From: Calothrix sp. MO_167.B12
Lineage (GTDB): Bacteria > Cyanobacteriota > Cyanobacteriia > Cyanobacteriales > Nostocaceae
Direction of reading: 5' to 3'
NCBI GenBank assembly: GCA_030066045.1
Contig: JASJCJ010000005.1
Span: forward strand, 1-64,000
Length of the DNA: 64,000 nt
Positions 36,309 to 45,412 of the stretch are shown one piece after another. The translations under genes and the position numbers were made by a program. The notes under the pieces are model-generated. The model did not search any database. It saw nothing but the letters and a program-made list of their open reading frames with translations, and had not been told where the DNA came from. How positions within the stretch are numbered: the stretch's first letter is position 1; each line of letters starts with the position of its first letter.

Positions 36309-37004
36309 ATGACTTTTGACCCTGAAAAACATCATCGTCGTTCCATCCGCCTCAAAGATTACGATTATTCCCAACCAGGGATATATTTTGTTACCATCTG
36401 CTCATACAAGTGGCAATGCTGGTTTGGGGAAATACAAAATGGTCAGATGCACCTCAATCACATTGGGAAAATTGTCGCTGATGAATGGCTACGCAGCAGT
36501 GAAATTCGACCAAATTTTCAATTGGATGAATGGATTGTGATGCCTAATCATTTACATGGCATTGTGATTATTCAGGATGCAGGTAATATGGATGTTCGGG
36601 GTGTGGGTGACAAAAATATTCAGGGCGCACGCAATGCGCCCCTACAGCAGAAACCGAATTCATTATCCTCTATTCAGGATGCAGGTAATATGGATGTTCG
36701 GGGTGTGGGTGACAAAAATATTCAGGGCGCACGCAATGTGCCCCTACAGCAGAAACCGAATTCTTTATCATCATTTATTGCTGGGTTTAAATCTGCTGTA
36801 ACCAAACGTGTTAATGTGCTTCGTCATAACCGGGATATTCCCATTTGGCAACGGAACTATTATGAATCGATCATTCGAGACGAAAAATCTCTGGTAGCAG
36901 TGCAACAATACATTCTGAATAATCCTTGTCGCTGGCAAAATGATCCAGATAATCCGCAAAAACATCAAAATTTCCAGGAATTGAGTTTAGATTTGTTCTT
37001 TTAA
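36309..37004 (+). CDS. REP-associated tyrosine transposase (RAYT / Y1 transposase) with in-frame REP duplication
   Basis: From the ATG at 36309 the protein has 231 residues. It shows the RAYT N-terminus (RRSIRLKDYDYSQPGIYFVT), the metal-binding WIVMPNHLHGIV (HUH-type) and the catalytic-Tyr region IWQRNYYESIIRD, ending YILNNPCRW. Between them a 34-residue segment (IQDAGNMDVRGV...) occurs twice in frame (residues 88-155), each copy containing a REP palindrome as codons. Family knowledge: RAYTs mobilise REP palindromes. All core motifs remain, so the enzyme could still be active. REP copies lie on both sides. Confidence 0.9.
   Translation: MTFDPEKHHRRSIRLKDYDYSQPGIYFVTICSYKWQCWFGEIQNGQMHLNHIGKIVADEWLRSSEIRPNFQLDEWIVMPNHLHGIVIIQDAGNMDVRGVGDKNIQGARNAPLQQKPNSLSSIQDAGNMDVRGVGDKNIQGARNVPLQQKPNSLSSFIAGFKSAVTKRVNVLRHNRDIPIWQRNYYESIIRDEKSLVAVQQYILNNPCRWQNDPDNPQKHQNFQELSLDLFF
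36570..36773 (+). repeat. 102-bp direct repeat inside the RAYT gene, each with a REP
   Basis: Copies at 36570-36671 and 36672-36773 differ at only a few bases. The REP in copy 1 (36623-36645) is intact; in copy 2 (36725-36747) a C-to-T change breaks the palindrome and turns Ala into Val. Confidence 0.9.
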
Positions 37005-37011
37005 AAAGAAT

Positions 37012-37270
37012 AGCGATCGCCTTTACACCAATGCCAATATAAAATCTACCGTAGGGGCGCATTGCCTGCGCCCAAACCCGATAATTCAACCCCCAGCGAC
37101 ATGAATTTGAATTCGGGAAAACATGATTATAGTGATCGCCTTTACACCAATACCAATATAAAATACCCGTAGGGGCGCATTGCGTGCGCCCATTCGTGTA
37201 ATCATTCCCATTGCCTGCGCCCAAACCCGATAATTCAACCCCCACCGACATAATTTAAATTCGGGAAACA
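37012..37270. repeat. Duplicated REP-containing block downstream of the RAYT gene
   Basis: A block with GATCGCCTTTACACCAAT, a REP (37051-37073 and 37169-37191) and CCCGATAATTCAACCCCC is present twice in direct orientation. Additional half-palindromes (CATTCGTGTAATCATTCCC) match the sequence at 36190-36215 upstream of the gene. This is a cluster of REP units flanking their presumed transposase. Confidence 0.8.
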
Positions 37271-37295
37271 TGATCATTAACCCATACACCATTAA

Positions 37296-37488
37296 ATTGG
37301 TAAAATTGTTGGTGATGAATGGATTGATATACCTAATTGGCATGGTGAATATCAAGGCATAGGTAACACAAATATTCAGCGCGTGGGTAATCAAAATATG
37401 GTAATCAAAATATTTAGGGCGCACGCAATGCGCCCCTACAGTAGAAACCATCATTTATTTATTGATGGGTTTAAATCCGCTCTTACCA
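37296..37488 (+). pseudogene. Decayed RAYT fragment containing a REP
   Basis: The DNA translates piecewise to IGKIVGDEW, then DIPNWHG, then a REP (37417-37439), then FIDGFKSALT. The pieces match the RAYT gene upstream (HIGKIVADEW, MPNHLHG, FIAGFKSAVT) in order, with deletions and frame changes. It is a dead second copy. Confidence 0.65.
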
Positions 37489-37647
37489 TGTAGTACTGTC
37501 AAGACTGATGCAACTGATACAGCGTGTGAACTGATAGAACTGAATAATTTTGACTGTAATGTTAATAAATTTACTTATAAACTTGAGTAATTTTACTAGC
37601 CAATATGGGCATACTAGACTGACACTCAATAATTGAAGGGTGATACC

Positions 37648-38799
37648 TTGGATAAGCTGAGAATTCTACTCATTTCAAACCTGTATCCACCTCAAGTAGT
37701 TGGTGGATATGAGCGGGGAATGGCGGATTGTGCCAGACTGTTAAATGACTCTGGTCATGATGTATTGATTGTTACAAGTAATACAGAAGATTACACCTCT
37801 AACTGTCATCAGCCTGACAATGAACCAGAAATCCATCGCTGCTTATATCTGTGTGGTGTATGGAATAATCAAGGAACAGCCTGGTTACCTCTGGAGCAGG
37901 TGGCAATGAGAACTTTCCAGAATAGAGTAATATTAGCCCAAGAATTACAAGAATTTAAACCCGATATTTGTCTTGTAGGAAATATTGATTTCTTGGGTGT
38001 GGAACTTCTGGACAAAATTCTCGCAGATGGAATACCAGTAGCTCACTACGTGATGAATTCAGCACCGGGTTATCCAGTTGAATTAATGCCCAAAAGCAAG
38101 TTGCATCAGTATATAACTTGTAGTGATTGGATTCGAGATGGATTAAAGCAGCAGGGTTATCTAACAGATACAGCGCAGACTGTTTACCCTGGTGCAGCAG
38201 TGGAAGAATTCTATCAAGTAGAACTACCACCTAGGGATAAACTACGCATTGCTTACGCTAGTTTAGTAATGCCATATAAAGGTGCTGATGTATTGATAGA
38301 GGCTTTGTCCTTACTCCATCATGAGGATTTAGATTTTTCTGCTACTATTGCTGGCGGAACTTTAAGTCAGGAATTCGTAGAGGAACTCCAAAGATTTGTG
38401 GAATCTGAAGGGATGGAAGACAAAGTTAAGTTTCCTGGAGTTCTGTCCCGTCAACAACTAAAAGAACTATACAAAACCCACAATGTGCTGGTGTTTCCTT
38501 CCCGCTTTCAAGAGCCTTTTGGCATTAGTCAAATAGAAGCAATGGCGGCAGGGTTAACATTAGTTACCAGTGGTACTGGTGGTGCTGGGGAAATAGTTGA
38601 GCATCATATAGATGGGTTCAAATTTGAATCCGAAAACCCTCTAGACTTAGCGGATGTGTTGTCTTATCTACCTACGAATACTAATGAATGGGAAAAGATT
38701 ACTGTTGCTGGACAAAAACGTGCTATGTCAAATTTTAGCCAAGCCCGTGGAATTGAGCAGTTAGAGGATGTGTTGTTTAAGCTGGGAAAAATGAAGTGA
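37648..38799 (+). CDS. GT4-family glycosyltransferase
   Basis: The protein (383 residues from the TTG at 37648) has the GT-B layout: LRILLISNLYPPQVVGGYERGM at the N-terminus (glycine-rich acceptor loop), the SGTGGAGEIVEHH donor-site segment and FGISQIEAMAAG giving the EX7E motif. The TTG is preferred over an in-frame TTG at 37633 because GAAGGGTGAT sits just upstream as a ribosome site. It probably belongs with the glycan island whose other genes are on the opposite strand. Donor and acceptor are unknown. Confidence 0.85.
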   Translation: MDKLRILLISNLYPPQVVGGYERGMADCARLLNDSGHDVLIVTSNTEDYTSNCHQPDNEPEIHRCLYLCGVWNNQGTAWLPLEQVAMRTFQNRVILAQELQEFKPDICLVGNIDFLGVELLDKILADGIPVAHYVMNSAPGYPVELMPKSKLHQYITCSDWIRDGLKQQGYLTDTAQTVYPGAAVEEFYQVELPPRDKLRIAYASLVMPYKGADVLIEALSLLHHEDLDFSATIAGGTLSQEFVEELQRFVESEGMEDKVKFPGVLSRQQLKELYKTHNVLVFPSRFQEPFGISQIEAMAAGLTLVTSGTGGAGEIVEHHIDGFKFESENPLDLADVLSYLPTNTNEWEKITVAGQKRAMSNFSQARGIEQLEDVLFKLGKMK

Positions 38800-38874
38800 G
38801 AAAACTTGATTAAATAATTAGGACAAATAGAAAAGGGCAGTTAAAAACTAATACGGTTCAGTTAAGAAGAATGG

Positions 38875-38908
38875 TAGGTTGGGTTCCCCTATCGCTCAAC
38901 CCAACCTA
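38875..38908. repeat. Palindrome TAGGTTGGGTT / AACCCAACCTA between convergent genes
   Basis: A perfect 11-bp inverted repeat with a 12-base loop lies between the convergent glycosyltransferase genes. A related element (GGTTGGGTTGAGCGATAGGG) occurs at about 59290-59322, so this is a dispersed repeat family. It may also serve as a bidirectional terminator. Confidence 0.6.
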
Positions 38909-39093
38909 GCTTTGATAACGTTGGGTTGCGTTCCTTAAACGCCACTTCCTACAACGGAGGGAACCTCCGCAACGGAGTGGTTCCCCAGCCTACGTCAGTT
39001 TTAGTGTTTAGCCTTAAGTGAACTGTATTGAGTTAAAAACTGCCTCTTGCATGAATTAAATTTTTTGCAGAAATAGAAGAGAAATATTATTAT

Positions 39094-41796
39094 CTAAATC
39101 AATTCAACCTGCTTTAACTCATACTCTGGAATTCCTTCAAGTTGTTCGGGTATAAGCATCTGATTTTCTTGATTCACAACAATTTGAGCATGGAGTTGGA
39201 GTTTCAAAGCATCCCATTCATTTTCGTCTAACATTCCAACAAACGAAATTTGTAAATCATCAGAAATCTCTATATTTTCTTCCATCATCAGATTCATAAT
39301 CACTGTAGATATCATCACTTGAGCATCATCTTCAGATGTTTCATCAAGATAAATCAGCAATGTAGTCTTTGTAAGATTAAAATGTGTAATTATAGATTTA
39401 ATTACGACACTTAAATCCTCTAAAAGTAGTTCTTCTGATTTTTGCCAATCTACAAGCAATATGAGATTAGTTTCTCTTAAATTAAATGTTTCTTGAAGAT
39501 ATAGTTGTAAATTACGTAAATTAATCTCTTGAAACACTTCTAATGTTTGATGAATTACTAAATTAGGGACTTCTAATTTGAGAATATTTTGGCTATCAAA
39601 AATAGATGCAAATACTTTTTGAGATGCTTCATATTGAGAAATTCCTTGTATGGATTGTAGAATTTCTCTCAAAGTATCTTTAGCCATCATCGTAAATGAT
39701 AAAAGAGTTAGAGGAAAATCTATCAGGGGTAATAATTCTAAAGCTTGCTCATAGGTGATATTTGCTCTTTGAAAGACTAATTCAATATTCTTCATGAAGA
39801 TGCCTGGTATAAAAATTCCCTCTTCAATTCTGTCCTCAATGGAAGATAACCAAGCTCCATGAAAAACTCCATTAATATCTTGAGAATCTGTAGATTTAAG
39901 AATATCTATAGATGAAGAAATGAAAGATTCATCATACTGTGTATAGTTGTTTGCAATTAATATGTATTCTGCCGATATGTCTTCTATCAAAGATTCAATA
40001 GAAGTGATTGTCTGATTGTAAGACTCAAAGTCACAATTTTTAATTTCATGTATTGTTATATTTTTATATCTGGACTGGAGTAGATTATCAAATAATAGTT
40101 GACTTTGGTCTGTGTGAGAGGTTTTATAGTTAAGGTAGATGATACCTACTTGTATCTCATCGGGATTTACATGATGATAATGCTTGAAAGTCTGTTCCCG
40201 TACCAGATTTTTATGCTGCTCTATTTCTTCCAGTTCTTGCTGATAAAAAGCCTCTTCTTGCTCTGGGAGACGATTATTCAGTTCATCAGATGGTAAATTT
40301 TCTAGAGACGACCCTAAAATAATTCTGTTACATACTTTATCTAAAGTAGGATCGATACCTGGTTGTAACTCACTGACATTTTCAAATCTGATATCAGCAA
40401 AGTGAAAATCTTTAATACCAATTGAGCGAAATTTATGACTGAATTTAAAAATAAAAGCGTTTGTAAAACGGTACAATCTCTTTAAATCTTCTGTTATGAC
40501 TTTTGCTGACTCTGACAATAGATTGTCAACAAGTTGATTTAGATTTTCTTCGCTAGTATCAGTAATATTATGCCGAGATGCTTGTGCATAGGCTGAAGTA
40601 GCTAATGTAGCTGTTGGTACTCCTCTCGCAATGGCTTCAATAGCTACCGTACTAAAACAAGCAATAGCAGCATCTGCATGCCACAATAATGCATAAGAAG
40701 TTAATTGTTCAGATGGCATTACAAATCTTACATTTTCCGGGGCATAAAACACCTGCTTATAAGCATTTGATAATGAATAGGTTTCTACTATATCTTTTTG
40801 ATTACCACCAATAAAAGGATGATGACGAATAACTAAATATTCATTTCTTGTTCTAAATATTTCTATTAATTTTGCAACAATATTAAATTGTTCAGCAATA
40901 TTATTGTTGCTATCGAAAGCAGCTAATTCATCTTCACTTGATGTAAATACAACTACGATTTTAGCATCTAGAGGTATTCTCAATTGATTACGGATATCAA
41001 TATAATTAGTTTGAAAATTATAAAATGATGGCCAATTTAGATTGATACCGTATTCACGATGTATGAAATATGTTTTTGTCTGCTCTATCTCTTGAGCAGT
41101 TAAAATTGTATTTTCCCAAGATTTTACACAATTTAATCTGGGCTGAGGATTCCATGTAGGATAATTATCAAAGAAAGTAAAACTATCATCAATACCTCCT
41201 CTTTCATGGGTAATTACATCAACTTCCATCTGGGATGCAACTTCAAATGCTATACGATAAGGAGCAAATCTACCATTGAATAAAAATGCATGAGTCGGTT
41301 GATATTGGTGAAAAATTCTTAATAATGCTTTGTAGGTTACTAAACCATCTATTAAATATTTTTTGTGTACCTCTTGGACATCCTTTCTTGACAATCCAGT
41401 AGCAGAGATTCGGAAATAAGTATAAATATTTGATGTCACCCATGAGCCAATTGGGATGTCATCATATATAGCGTTATGATAATTTTTAGGACTAACTGTT
41501 TTTAACCAATTGTTAGCAATGTTGTAATCTTCTTGTGTAATAAAATTTCCTATTTGTATGAATGGAAGACCAAATGAATTAGCAAAAAAGTCTTTACCCA
41601 CATGAGCACACTGTTCACATCTACTACTATCGCCTCTGGTGACAGCGCAGTTATTATAAATTCCGTCACAGCCTACAACCAAAACTTCACATTCACGTAA
41701 CCTTAGTGCAGTAGCGACAACAGCATCGACTTGTTTATGTACTAAACCCAAACCATATGGAGAAAAGAATAAAATCTTTTTTTTAGTAGACATCAT
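39094..41796 (-). CDS. Large multidomain glycosyltransferase-like protein
   Basis: The 900-aa protein starts with a GT-B-like half (KKKILFFSPYGLGLVHKQVD; later VIRHHPFIGGNQ and the AIACFSTVAIEAIARGVP segment, as in capsule-type transferases, about 1-450). The middle (about 545-690) looks like a GT-A fold (VGIIYLNYKTSH, YILIANNYTQYDES). The end (about 770-880) is an alpha/beta module beginning LILLVDWQKSEEL, of a kind I associate with cyanobacterial glycosyltransferases. It is the last gene of the 14-gene - strand run. It probably transfers the unusual sugars made upstream. The domain limits are estimates. Confidence 0.65.
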   Translation of the reverse strand: MMSTKKKILFFSPYGLGLVHKQVDAVVATALRLRECEVLVVGCDGIYNNCAVTRGDSSRCEQCAHVGKDFFANSFGLPFIQIGNFITQEDYNIANNWLKTVSPKNYHNAIYDDIPIGSWVTSNIYTYFRISATGLSRKDVQEVHKKYLIDGLVTYKALLRIFHQYQPTHAFLFNGRFAPYRIAFEVASQMEVDVITHERGGIDDSFTFFDNYPTWNPQPRLNCVKSWENTILTAQEIEQTKTYFIHREYGINLNWPSFYNFQTNYIDIRNQLRIPLDAKIVVVFTSSEDELAAFDSNNNIAEQFNIVAKLIEIFRTRNEYLVIRHHPFIGGNQKDIVETYSLSNAYKQVFYAPENVRFVMPSEQLTSYALLWHADAAIACFSTVAIEAIARGVPTATLATSAYAQASRHNITDTSEENLNQLVDNLLSESAKVITEDLKRLYRFTNAFIFKFSHKFRSIGIKDFHFADIRFENVSELQPGIDPTLDKVCNRIILGSSLENLPSDELNNRLPEQEEAFYQQELEEIEQHKNLVREQTFKHYHHVNPDEIQVGIIYLNYKTSHTDQSQLLFDNLLQSRYKNITIHEIKNCDFESYNQTITSIESLIEDISAEYILIANNYTQYDESFISSSIDILKSTDSQDINGVFHGAWLSSIEDRIEEGIFIPGIFMKNIELVFQRANITYEQALELLPLIDFPLTLLSFTMMAKDTLREILQSIQGISQYEASQKVFASIFDSQNILKLEVPNLVIHQTLEVFQEINLRNLQLYLQETFNLRETNLILLVDWQKSEELLLEDLSVVIKSIITHFNLTKTTLLIYLDETSEDDAQVMISTVIMNLMMEENIEISDDLQISFVGMLDENEWDALKLQLHAQIVVNQENQMLIPEQLEGIPEYELKQVELI

Positions 41797-41871
41797 AATT
41801 TTTTAATTTGTTCTTTTTCGATTAGTAGTAGTAAATTGAGAAAAAAATCATTTTTCCTAGATAGGAATATT

Positions 41872-42864
41872 TCAGAATCTGTTAGAAATTATTGTCTTGC
41901 ATAGTTCTGCTACCTGCAAATTAGCATCACATTGTTGTTCCACAAACCACTGGTTGATTTCTATTTTTTTGCAAAAATTCAAAAAATAACGCAGCTTTTC
42001 TGGGGATGTTAATGGAATTGTTAATCCATATTTATTGGTCATTAGTGTATCCTGGATACCCATTACTAAGCTGCCTGCTGGTATTCCCATTAATGCTGCT
42101 TCGATTAAGATAATTGAAGTAATTCCCAATACCATATCCTGCTGACTTAAAGTAGCAAGGGTATCCGTACTTTCATCGATCGCAAAGGGTAAGCCAGATT
42201 TTTCCAATAACTCTAGGGAAACAGGACATTTACCTTGCCGTGGATGAAACCGAATGAGCAATTTTTCCAACGGTTGATATTCAGACAATACATTAATTAA
42301 TATGCGGAGAATTTCCACCTCATTAGCATTGGGTTGGGAAGCAAAGAAAATATATTGGGGGGGCTTGACAATATTTTTTATCCCTTGCTGTCTTGCTAAC
42401 AACCAGGAAAAATAGGGTTGTCCCACAACTTGAATTTGACTCTCTGGTAATCCATCCGCTAGCATACCTTCCCTACAAACTTCATCTATAGCTGTGATCG
42501 TATCTGGGAAAATTGGCTCTGCATTAGGGTCGCCAGAAAGTTGAAAACGTTGACGGTAATTTGCCCAATAGTCTAGAACTGCAATACTGGGAATACCTTT
42601 TTTCTTCGCCCATACAATAGCATCTAATTCAAAGTCATCATATTGTGATGTTCCTGTCAGCAGAATATCCCCTGCTAATCTGCTAAAAAGAGTATGGTGT
42701 TCTTGGGAAACTGCTGTGCAAGCAACATCAAGACGTTGAAACTGACGAATGGCTGGTCCTTTAGCATATGCTTCCACTTCTGCACCTGCTACCCGTAAAG
42801 CTGCAACTGTTGCCGCTACAGCATTAGCACCACCTGGATCGTGAGCCAGAGCAATTATTTTCAT
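41872..42864 (-). CDS. GT-B-like protein of unknown specificity
   Basis: The 330-aa protein begins MKIIALAHDPGGANAVAATV and shows two Rossmann-like halves: an N-terminal part with DILLTGTSQYDDFELDAIVWA and a C-terminal part with LLIRFHPRQG and the GITSIILIEAALMGIP loop, which resembles nucleotide-sugar binding in UDP-GlcNAc 2-epimerase-type and glycosyltransferase folds. No family-specific catalytic residue was recognised. Its ATG overlaps the stop of the upstream aminotransferase by four bases, so the two are translationally coupled. Confidence 0.6.
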   Translation of the reverse strand: MKIIALAHDPGGANAVAATVAALRVAGAEVEAYAKGPAIRQFQRLDVACTAVSQEHHTLFSRLAGDILLTGTSQYDDFELDAIVWAKKKGIPSIAVLDYWANYRQRFQLSGDPNAEPIFPDTITAIDEVCREGMLADGLPESQIQVVGQPYFSWLLARQQGIKNIVKPPQYIFFASQPNANEVEILRILINVLSEYQPLEKLLIRFHPRQGKCPVSLELLEKSGLPFAIDESTDTLATLSQQDMVLGITSIILIEAALMGIPAGSLVMGIQDTLMTNKYGLTIPLTSPEKLRYFLNFCKKIEINQWFVEQQCDANLQVAELCKTIISNRF

Positions 42865-44126
42865 TTGCCTTTCTGGTGAGTTAACTCTTCGGCATGTGCT
42901 AGCACCTTACCTACAGCTGCTATAAAACCCTCAACCACGTCTATGGCTCCAGGTATTTGGATTAGAGTTGTAGTTAATAAAGTCTCTCCATATGCCTTTT
43001 CTGCCATGGGACATCCAGAGGAATTGCTCACTAATGCCTTGCTTTCTTTTTGCAGCCTTTGGAAAAGAGGTAGTCTGTATAGAGGGCGAACATAACGTCC
43101 ACCCACTGGACAGCCTTCAGCTTGAAGTGCCTGCACAAATATGTCTCTTGATAATCCAGCCTGTTGTGGATCTATCCAGATGGGGTAGACATAGTAAACG
43201 TGGCGATCGCTTTTTTCAACCTTAGCTGTCCGCAGAGCTTTGAATTCAGATAGCCCCTCATCTAAAGCCTCAGCAATCTTCAAACGTGGCTGTGTCAATT
43301 CTTCTAGGCGTTGGAGTTGAACTTGAGCGATCGCTGCCTGAAGTTCTGTTAATCGATAATTGTAACCAACAATATCAGCATCTTCATACCAGTTTTCTGC
43401 TTCAATGGCGTTTTCTCCATGATTGCGAACTAAGGCAACTCGCCGTGCCAAGCGATCGTCATTAGTTACCACTATGCCGCCTTCACCACACTGGATTGTT
43501 TTGTGGCAATTGAGACTAAAAACCCCTAAATGACCAATTGTTCCCAGCCAACGCCCTTGATGTTTTCCTGCGGGAGCTTGAGCATTGTCCTCAATCAGAA
43601 TCAATCCATGTCTATCTGCTAACTCGCGCAAATGTTGTACTTGGGCTGGACCTCCAAACAAGTTAACCGCGATTATTGCCTTTGTGCGCGGTCCAATGGC
43701 ACTTTCCACGGCTTCTGGAGAAATACAGCAATTGGCTTCTTCCTGATCCACAAAAACTGGGATGCCATTTGCCATAACCACTGCTGTTGCCGTTGCTGAC
43801 ATGGTTTGTGGGGGCACAATCACTTCATCACCAGCACCAACCCCAGCTGCTATTACAGCGGCATGTAATCCACTAGTTGCGGAGTTAACACTTAGAGCAT
43901 ATCGAACATTAAAATAATCAGCCCATTGTTCTTCTAAAGCACGAACCTGTTGACCACCCATAAAGAATGGTCCTGACGCACCAATATAGTCAGATAAAAC
44001 ACCATTTTTTAATACTTGAATGGCGGCTTCAGTTTCCTTGACTCCAGTACTTATATACTTTGGCAGTGGTTCTGAAAAAACCTTGGAGCCTCCAAGTAAA
44101 GCTGGTTTTTCTTTGGTAATAACCAT
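42861..44126 (-). CDS. DegT/DnrJ/EryC1/StrS-family sugar aminotransferase
   Basis: The 421-aa PLP enzyme has the PLP Lys K209 (NCHKTIQCGEGG), the phosphate-binding NSATSGLHAA (81-90) and the ED/DN pair in LILIEDNAQAP. Such enzymes aminate keto-sugar nucleotides. It follows the Gfo/Idh oxidoreductase by 12 bp, a pairing that often makes 3- or 4-amino sugars (oxidise, then transaminate). It is distinct from PseC at 54158 (only general family similarity), so it should serve a second amino sugar in the island. Confidence 0.9.
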   Translation of the reverse strand: MVITKEKPALLGGSKVFSEPLPKYISTGVKETEAAIQVLKNGVLSDYIGASGPFFMGGQQVRALEEQWADYFNVRYALSVNSATSGLHAAVIAAGVGAGDEVIVPPQTMSATATAVVMANGIPVFVDQEEANCCISPEAVESAIGPRTKAIIAVNLFGGPAQVQHLRELADRHGLILIEDNAQAPAGKHQGRWLGTIGHLGVFSLNCHKTIQCGEGGIVVTNDDRLARRVALVRNHGENAIEAENWYEDADIVGYNYRLTELQAAIAQVQLQRLEELTQPRLKIAEALDEGLSEFKALRTAKVEKSDRHVYYVYPIWIDPQQAGLSRDIFVQALQAEGCPVGGRYVRPLYRLPLFQRLQKESKALVSNSSGCPMAEKAYGETLLTTTLIQIPGAIDVVEGFIAAVGKVLAHAEELTHQKGK

Positions 44127-44138
44127 GACATTTCCTAT

Positions 44139-45134
44139 TTAATGAACAATCTGTAATTGCTTGGCAAATCTATGATTTCTTGCCATTTCCACCACTTTTA
44201 AAGCTAGGACACCATCGGTACCAGAACAAGCTGTTTGTCCACCAGTCCGCGCTAACTGCACAGCTTCCATCACAGCTGACTGTATGTGTCCTTTCACCCC
44301 TTCTGAGCAGATCGTTTCTGTTTGAGTTAACTGCTTAAACCCTGACCATTGGGTAGGTTGAGCCGTCTGCCAAATGACTTGTTGTCCTCCTGCACTGTAT
44401 CTAATTATGCCTCCAGTCCCCCAGATTTCCCCTTCACCAATTGAACATCCTGTCCCACGAACTGCAATTAAATAGGCGGTAAATCCATTGTTCCACCATA
44501 GTTTGATAGACTCAGCTGGGTCATGCTCATCAATGGGTGGTGTCTCCAGACACTGGGCTGAAGTAATTTGTCCAAACAATGCCTGTAACAAATCAATCCA
44601 GTGAGTACCGTTGTGTAACAAGCCACCATTGTAACGGAGACAGGCTCCAGTTGGGGTTCCCAAACCAGCGCTCGAACTAATAATAGATTTCAAAGCTCCT
44701 AGCATTGGTGTCCATCGCCGAGAATAGTTAGCCATCAGGATACAACCTGCTGCTGTACAGGCTTGGAGCATCATTTCTGCCTCTGCTACGGTTGGTGCAA
44801 GTGGCTTTTCACACAAAATAACCCGTGGTTGCCAAGCCAGTGCAGCAGTAACCCCTTGGAAATGGAGGTTAGTAGGGCTGCACACAGATACTAAGTCGAG
44901 TTTCATTTCATCGGGTACATCTACGAGGCTGGCATAGACTTGTGCCTCTGGGAAGCGATGATGAAACTCTCTGCGGGCAACCGGATCTGGATCTACTCCT
45001 AATGTGATTTTGACATTGGGAATTCTGGCATACCCTTCAGAGTGACTCAGGGGATCGCCCTGGGGGGAAATACCAAAACGATGTCCAATTTTTCCCAAGC
45101 CAATAATACCGACACGCACTATCATGGGTTTCAA
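44139..45134 (-). CDS. Gfo/Idh/MocA-family sugar oxidoreductase
   Basis: The 331-aa protein has a Rossmann NAD(P) site (VGIIGLGKIGHRF), the VCSPTNLHF strand and CEKPLAP, the Gfo/Idh signature, followed by the C-terminal alpha/beta domain. It probably oxidises a sugar nucleotide to a keto form for the DegT aminotransferase immediately downstream. Between this gene and the SpsF-like gene upstream lies a 275-bp repeat-filled gap, so it may start a second transcription unit. Confidence 0.88.
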   Translation of the reverse strand: MKPMIVRVGIIGLGKIGHRFGISPQGDPLSHSEGYARIPNVKITLGVDPDPVARREFHHRFPEAQVYASLVDVPDEMKLDLVSVCSPTNLHFQGVTAALAWQPRVILCEKPLAPTVAEAEMMLQACTAAGCILMANYSRRWTPMLGALKSIISSSAGLGTPTGACLRYNGGLLHNGTHWIDLLQALFGQITSAQCLETPPIDEHDPAESIKLWWNNGFTAYLIAVRGTGCSIGEGEIWGTGGIIRYSAGGQQVIWQTAQPTQWSGFKQLTQTETICSEGVKGHIQSAVMEAVQLARTGGQTACSGTDGVLALKVVEMARNHRFAKQLQIVH

Positions 45135-45197
45135 TCTAGTCCTCCACGAGCAAATCTCATAACCAAGGATGAAAATGCTTTGTTCCTAACACCTCAA

Positions 45198-45412
45198 GGG
45201 CGCACGCAATGCGCCCCTACAAGAGCACTTCTTAACTATTTTCAAGCTAGCCCCACTCTGCTCCAAGCCGCGCTTCGCGCGTCTACATGGACAATATTTT
45301 GTCCACAACCAAGAATAAAAATAATTCCCTCACTCTGGGCGGGGAAACCCCGCCCCTACTCCTTCACTCCTTCACTCCTTCCCTCCCTCACTCCCTATTT
45401 TCAAGCTAGTCA
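45198..45412. repeat. REP, GC-rich palindrome and STRR cluster
   Basis: A REP copy (GGGCGCACGCAATGCGCCCC, from 45198) is followed by a GGCGGGGAAACCCCGCCC palindrome (45338-45355) and CTCCTTCA/CTCCCTCA heptamers (45356-45392). TTTTCAAGCTAG occurs on both sides (45239 and 45399), which suggests a duplication around the inserted repeats. Confidence 0.75.

Noticed and set aside
36102-36374. 90-aa - strand frame over the GT41/RAYT junction
   Set aside because: It reads REP elements and the antisense of two real genes.
36577-36801. Out-of-frame 74-aa frame inside the RAYT gene
   Set aside because: It is the internal 102-bp repeat read in another frame; the RAYT frame has all family motifs.
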